A stretch of DNA of 64,000 nt from Arthrobotrys musiformis. Taxonomy: Eukaryota > Ascomycota > Orbiliomycetes > Orbiliales > Orbiliaceae. The notes below the pieces were generated by a model that saw only the letters and a program-made list of their open reading frames with translations, was not told where the DNA came from and did no database searches. The position numbers and the translations under genes are program-made. Each line of letters begins with the position of its first letter. Positions within the stretch are counted from its first letter, which is position 1. Positions 61,191-64,000 of the stretch are shown here, piece by piece. The stretch lies in contig JAVHJL010000004.1 in assembly GCA_036971715.1 (NCBI GenBank), positions 62,001-126,000 on the forward strand, read 5' to 3'.

Positions 61191-63034
61191 TTCTCCTGAT
61201 TGGTTGGTCGGTTGGCGGCGATGATTTTGGTTTTGGAAGTCTGTAATTGTGGGGAATCCGGCGAGGATTTATAGATTTGATCTCGCAGCGGTATCTAGCA
61301 GCCAAGCTGGCAGTTCTCCCGAATAGCCAAGTCTGCCACTTCCGTTGTTCAAAACAAATGATCGAACCAGCTCGAGCGTCCAGTCCGAGGTAGTTGGAAT
61401 TCCAATATCAAACGGAGGACGTAACCGCCAGAATCCTTCAACTCCAACTATAATAACCGCACGTATTGATCTTCAATTCAAAGTCCTTTCTCCGTCGCCA
61501 AGCCCCAAGCAAGCAAGGGCGACAATCCCTATTCTGTAGTAATCCCCGAGTCATGTTAGCCAGCCTCGTCCATGTCGTATGCCAAAAGTTCCGAACTGAT
61601 ATTCCCATGACCTGGCGTGCGCAGATGCGCATACAAGCTTTTCCAAGTCGCATAATACTATAATAATTGCTGCCTGTGATTTTATCCCCAAGCGACTTTT
61701 CGGAGGGGCAATCGAAGGCTTAATAGTCCGCCAAGAGCGCTGCCAAGCGCAAAACCCTCCACAGCATTCGTCATCATCTCGATGAAGCTGAGACATACCC
61801 TCGTGAAATCTTGTTCCCTAAACCCTCCTTTCCTGCAAGTGTTTGTGTTGTGAAGTGTTATTTTCCCGGTTGGGCGCACAGATGTCTTGTCAATTGACCA
61901 ATAAGGACCGAGGTAGTCGTAAGCAGGGCGCCGAGCTAGAGCTTCTTTGCTGACGCGTTCTTTCTTTGTCTCCTATGGGATCTTTCTTGGTATGGATTGT
62001 GAGACGCTGCGAATAGATACGGTATTTTCCGCCCCGTTCTCCCCTTGTATCCGTTGTTAGAATTGTAAATTAAGCAAGACAGCTTTATGTCGTGACAATG
62101 CAAATTCGTAATCCTGGTCACCCGTCGTAGCTTAGGGTCTTCTTATGTTTTATATACACCGGTTCTGCTATCCGAAGCCCTTTACCGAAGATTTGCCCCC
62201 ATAAGCCACCGTTGAAATGCGCAAATATCGTGAAAATGCAATGAAAATCCGGAGGACAGGAGGAATGTAGAAGGAGGGAAAGATCGAACAGCCGTGCAGC
62301 CTCCATTTTATCCAGCAGGCATGACCCTCTTTCTTTGCTTTAGCTTCGAATCTTCCAAGCAGACGCCAAGTCGGCCAGCTAAAAGCCAGATGCTTTTGGT
62401 TGACTAATGATGCAACATGAAGGTTGCTGAGCCTCCCTTGCTTGTTCAAATAATCGGACGATTTCGAATGATTCCAGCGTGCAGATACTCCCCGTGTCTT
62501 GGTCTACCCGAGCTGGAACGACGGGCGTGGGGCCTTCGATGCGACAGATTAGCTCACTCGAACTGGCCAATCGGCATACCTTTCCCACGTTGTATTTTTT
62601 GTGTTGTAAATCCAGCCAAAGAATGTGCATCGGCTGCCAGGCACGGAACGTGGAGATGAAGCACGGCGCCAATGCATATCATATGGCCCCTTCAGACACA
62701 CACACAATGAAACCCTGCGTATACGCTAGTTGCTACAGGATTCAACTCTAAAAGCTAATTTTTTCCAGATATTATACACTATTCGGAAAATGGGTTGAAA
62801 TACCGCTAACTATATACAGAGGGGGGATTGATCTATCTATTACATCATTATACATCCAAAGAAGAAAAGGAGGTCCCTATTGATTGAGACTCCTCCGATA
62901 ACAAACTCCAGTACGCCGCCCAGTGCTATTGAAAGTATGCATATCACGAGGTAAATTATTTGGGGGTTTCCCTCTTTCTGCTTAGCGATTAGTGTCGTCA
63001 ACATAGCCTCCAATTTTCTGCTGGATTGCGTGTT
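61191..63034. other. Intergenic spacer, 1.8 kb
   Basis: Between the 5' end of the dioxygenase gene and the 3' end of the MFS gene. Several overlapping open stretches under 100 codons have no resemblance to known proteins. Confidence 0.55.
61267..61273 (-). promoter_or_regulatory. TATA box of the dioxygenase gene
   Basis: TATAAAT on the minus strand, 77 bp upstream of the dioxygenase ATG at 61190, a common distance in fungi with short leaders. Confidence 0.5.
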
Positions 63035-64000
63035 TTAAACTGCCTGCTCGCCTTGCTCCTGCTCCTTTTTCTTGGGGGCATCAACATGCTTCCTGGTGCT
63101 GACCCATTCCATCCCCAAGGACCCAATTAAACTAGCACAACAGAGTGCAACAGCGACATAGAATACATTTACAATAGCCGTGTTGTACGCATCCCAGACC
63201 TGTGGTAAGTACTGCGGCGCAACTACCTCCTTCAGATGGGTGGCGCCGGTGTGGATGACTTTCGTTGGGTCGAACCCTTCCGCGTTAATCTGAATTAGGC
63301 CTTTGACAAGTTTGTTCACAAAGTTGCTTTGTCCGACAGCGATGAAAACGGCACCGCCAAGGATCTGACAGAACATAACCATTGAGGTTCCGATAGGGAC
63401 ATCTTTTCGCTCTAACACGGCTTGGGCGGCGATAGCAGGCTGCTGCATACCAAATCCGAGACCGAGACCGTACAGAACTTGGAAACCGATCCATTTGCCA
63501 GCGCCAGCGGATGGAGTGATTGTTGTGAGAAGACCGGAGCCGATAGCCATGATGACAGACGAGGCGATCATGAAAGGGGTGTAATATCCGAACGCGCGAA
63601 CGATTCCCCCGGAAATCATTGTTCCTACGACGAGTGACAAGACAGTAGGGATAAGGCGGACACCTGAGTCAGTGGCATTGACGCCTTGGATAGCCTGGAA
63701 CCAGATAGGAAGATAGTAGATGAATAACATCATGCCACCACCGGCGCAGAAGGCAAACCACATGCCGAATGCAATAGAGCGTTGGGAAACAATTCGTGGT
63801 GGCATAGTCGCATCGTCCTTCTTCCAAATTTGGACGCCAATAAAAATAATAATGGTGACAGCGAAGACAACAAGAAGAGCGACAACCCGGCCATCGGACC
63901 ATGGGTACTCAGTGCCACCCCATTGGAGAGCCAATAGCAAACAGATCATGCTGGGAAGGAAAATGGCAGTGCCGATAGGATCGAGTTGTTTGATTCTTTC
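63035..64000 (-). CDS. MFS drug-efflux transporter (DHA2-like), C-terminal part
   Basis: The frame is open from the right edge of the window to a stop at 63035-63037, giving 321 residues of the C-terminal part; the start lies outside. It begins in LDPIGTAIFLPS, a loop and helix typical of the middle of 14-helix DHA2 transporters such as the aflatoxin/trichothecene pump group, and continues with QWGGTEYPW, VGTMISGG, GLGFGMQQPAIAAQ and a final helix before a Lys/Glu-rich tail (APKKKEQEQGEQ). It would export a drug or secondary metabolite with protons across the plasma membrane. No intron is visible in this part. The substrate cannot be read from the sequence; neighbours to the right might tell. 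Confidence 0.9.
   Translation of the reverse strand, partial: ERIKQLDPIGTAIFLPSMICLLLALQWGGTEYPWSDGRVVALLVVFAVTIIIFIGVQIWKKDDATMPPRIVSQRSIAFGMWFAFCAGGGMMLFIYYLPIWFQAIQGVNATDSGVRLIPTVLSLVVGTMISGGIVRAFGYYTPFMIASSVIMAIGSGLLTTITPSAGAGKWIGFQVLYGLGLGFGMQQPAIAAQAVLERKDVPIGTSMVMFCQILGGAVFIAVGQSNFVNKLVKGLIQINAEGFDPTKVIHTGATHLKEVVAPQYLPQVWDAYNTAIVNVFYVAVALCCASLIGSLGMEWVSTRKHVDAPKKKEQEQGEQAV

Noticed and set aside
1..64000. CRISPR arrays, rRNA genes, integrated virus or intact transposon
   Set aside because: No regular spacer-repeat array, no rRNA-like sequence, and no transposase, reverse transcriptase or viral protein frame was seen.

Overview
The window is nuclear DNA from a filamentous ascomycete (Pezizomycotina). 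Genes are split by short introns, mostly 52-125 bp, with GT(A/G)AG(T/C) or GTATG(T) donors, CTNAY branch sites and CAG/TAG acceptors. The gene families also point there: a fungal NLR, an AA9 LPMO with a CBM1, a GPI-anchored intradiol dioxygenase, a fungal-rhodopsin (SAT4-type) 7TM protein and RNase T1. A plant-associated leotiomycete (Helotiales-like) is my guess, not something the sequence proves. Gene density is low: about 16 credible genes in 64 kb, separated by AT-rich spacers of 1-5 kb that hold homopolymers and microsatellites.

Layout. 1-6 kb: an uncertain 3' gene end, a Baeyer-Villiger type flavin monooxygenase (minus) and a small basic disordered protein (plus). 6.6-8.3 kb: an intronless hexose/lactose-type MFS permease (minus), then about 5 kb of gene-free DNA. 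13.5-22.4 kb: a methyltransferase-like protein (minus), a 1055-aa FUSC/aromatic-acid-exporter family protein (minus) and a multipass membrane protein with a Gly-Ser linker (plus). 23.2-36.4 kb: a six-cysteine secreted protein (minus), a C2H2 zinc-finger regulator (plus), a second sugar transporter (plus), a small Cys-rich reading frame (plus) and a GPI-anchored paralogue of the six-cysteine protein (minus). 39.7-42.7 kb: a decayed F-box-like gene (plus) and a SAT4-type 7TM protein (minus). 45.3-58.1 kb: an AA9-CBM1 LPMO (minus), an RNase T1-family secreted ribonuclease (minus), a ~1830-aa NLR-like STAND NTPase with an N-terminal helical domain, NACHT, ankyrin repeats and a C-terminal SPRY domain (plus), and a small secreted protein converging on it (minus). 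59.4-64 kb: a GPI-anchored extracellular intradiol dioxygenase (minus) and an MFS drug-efflux transporter cut by the window edge (minus).

Taken together, the content suggests life on plant material: cellulose oxidation (LPMO), aromatic ring cleavage and aromatic or drug export (dioxygenase, FUSC, DHA2 MFS, BVMO), sugar uptake (two permeases), secreted effector-like proteins and RNase, and an intracellular NLR of the fungal self/non-self recognition class. The genes do not form an obvious biosynthetic cluster. The strongest candidate for unusual biology is the NACHT-ankyrin-SPRY protein and its immediate surroundings. All exon boundaries below were derived by hand from splice signals and reading-frame continuity; no RNA data were available.
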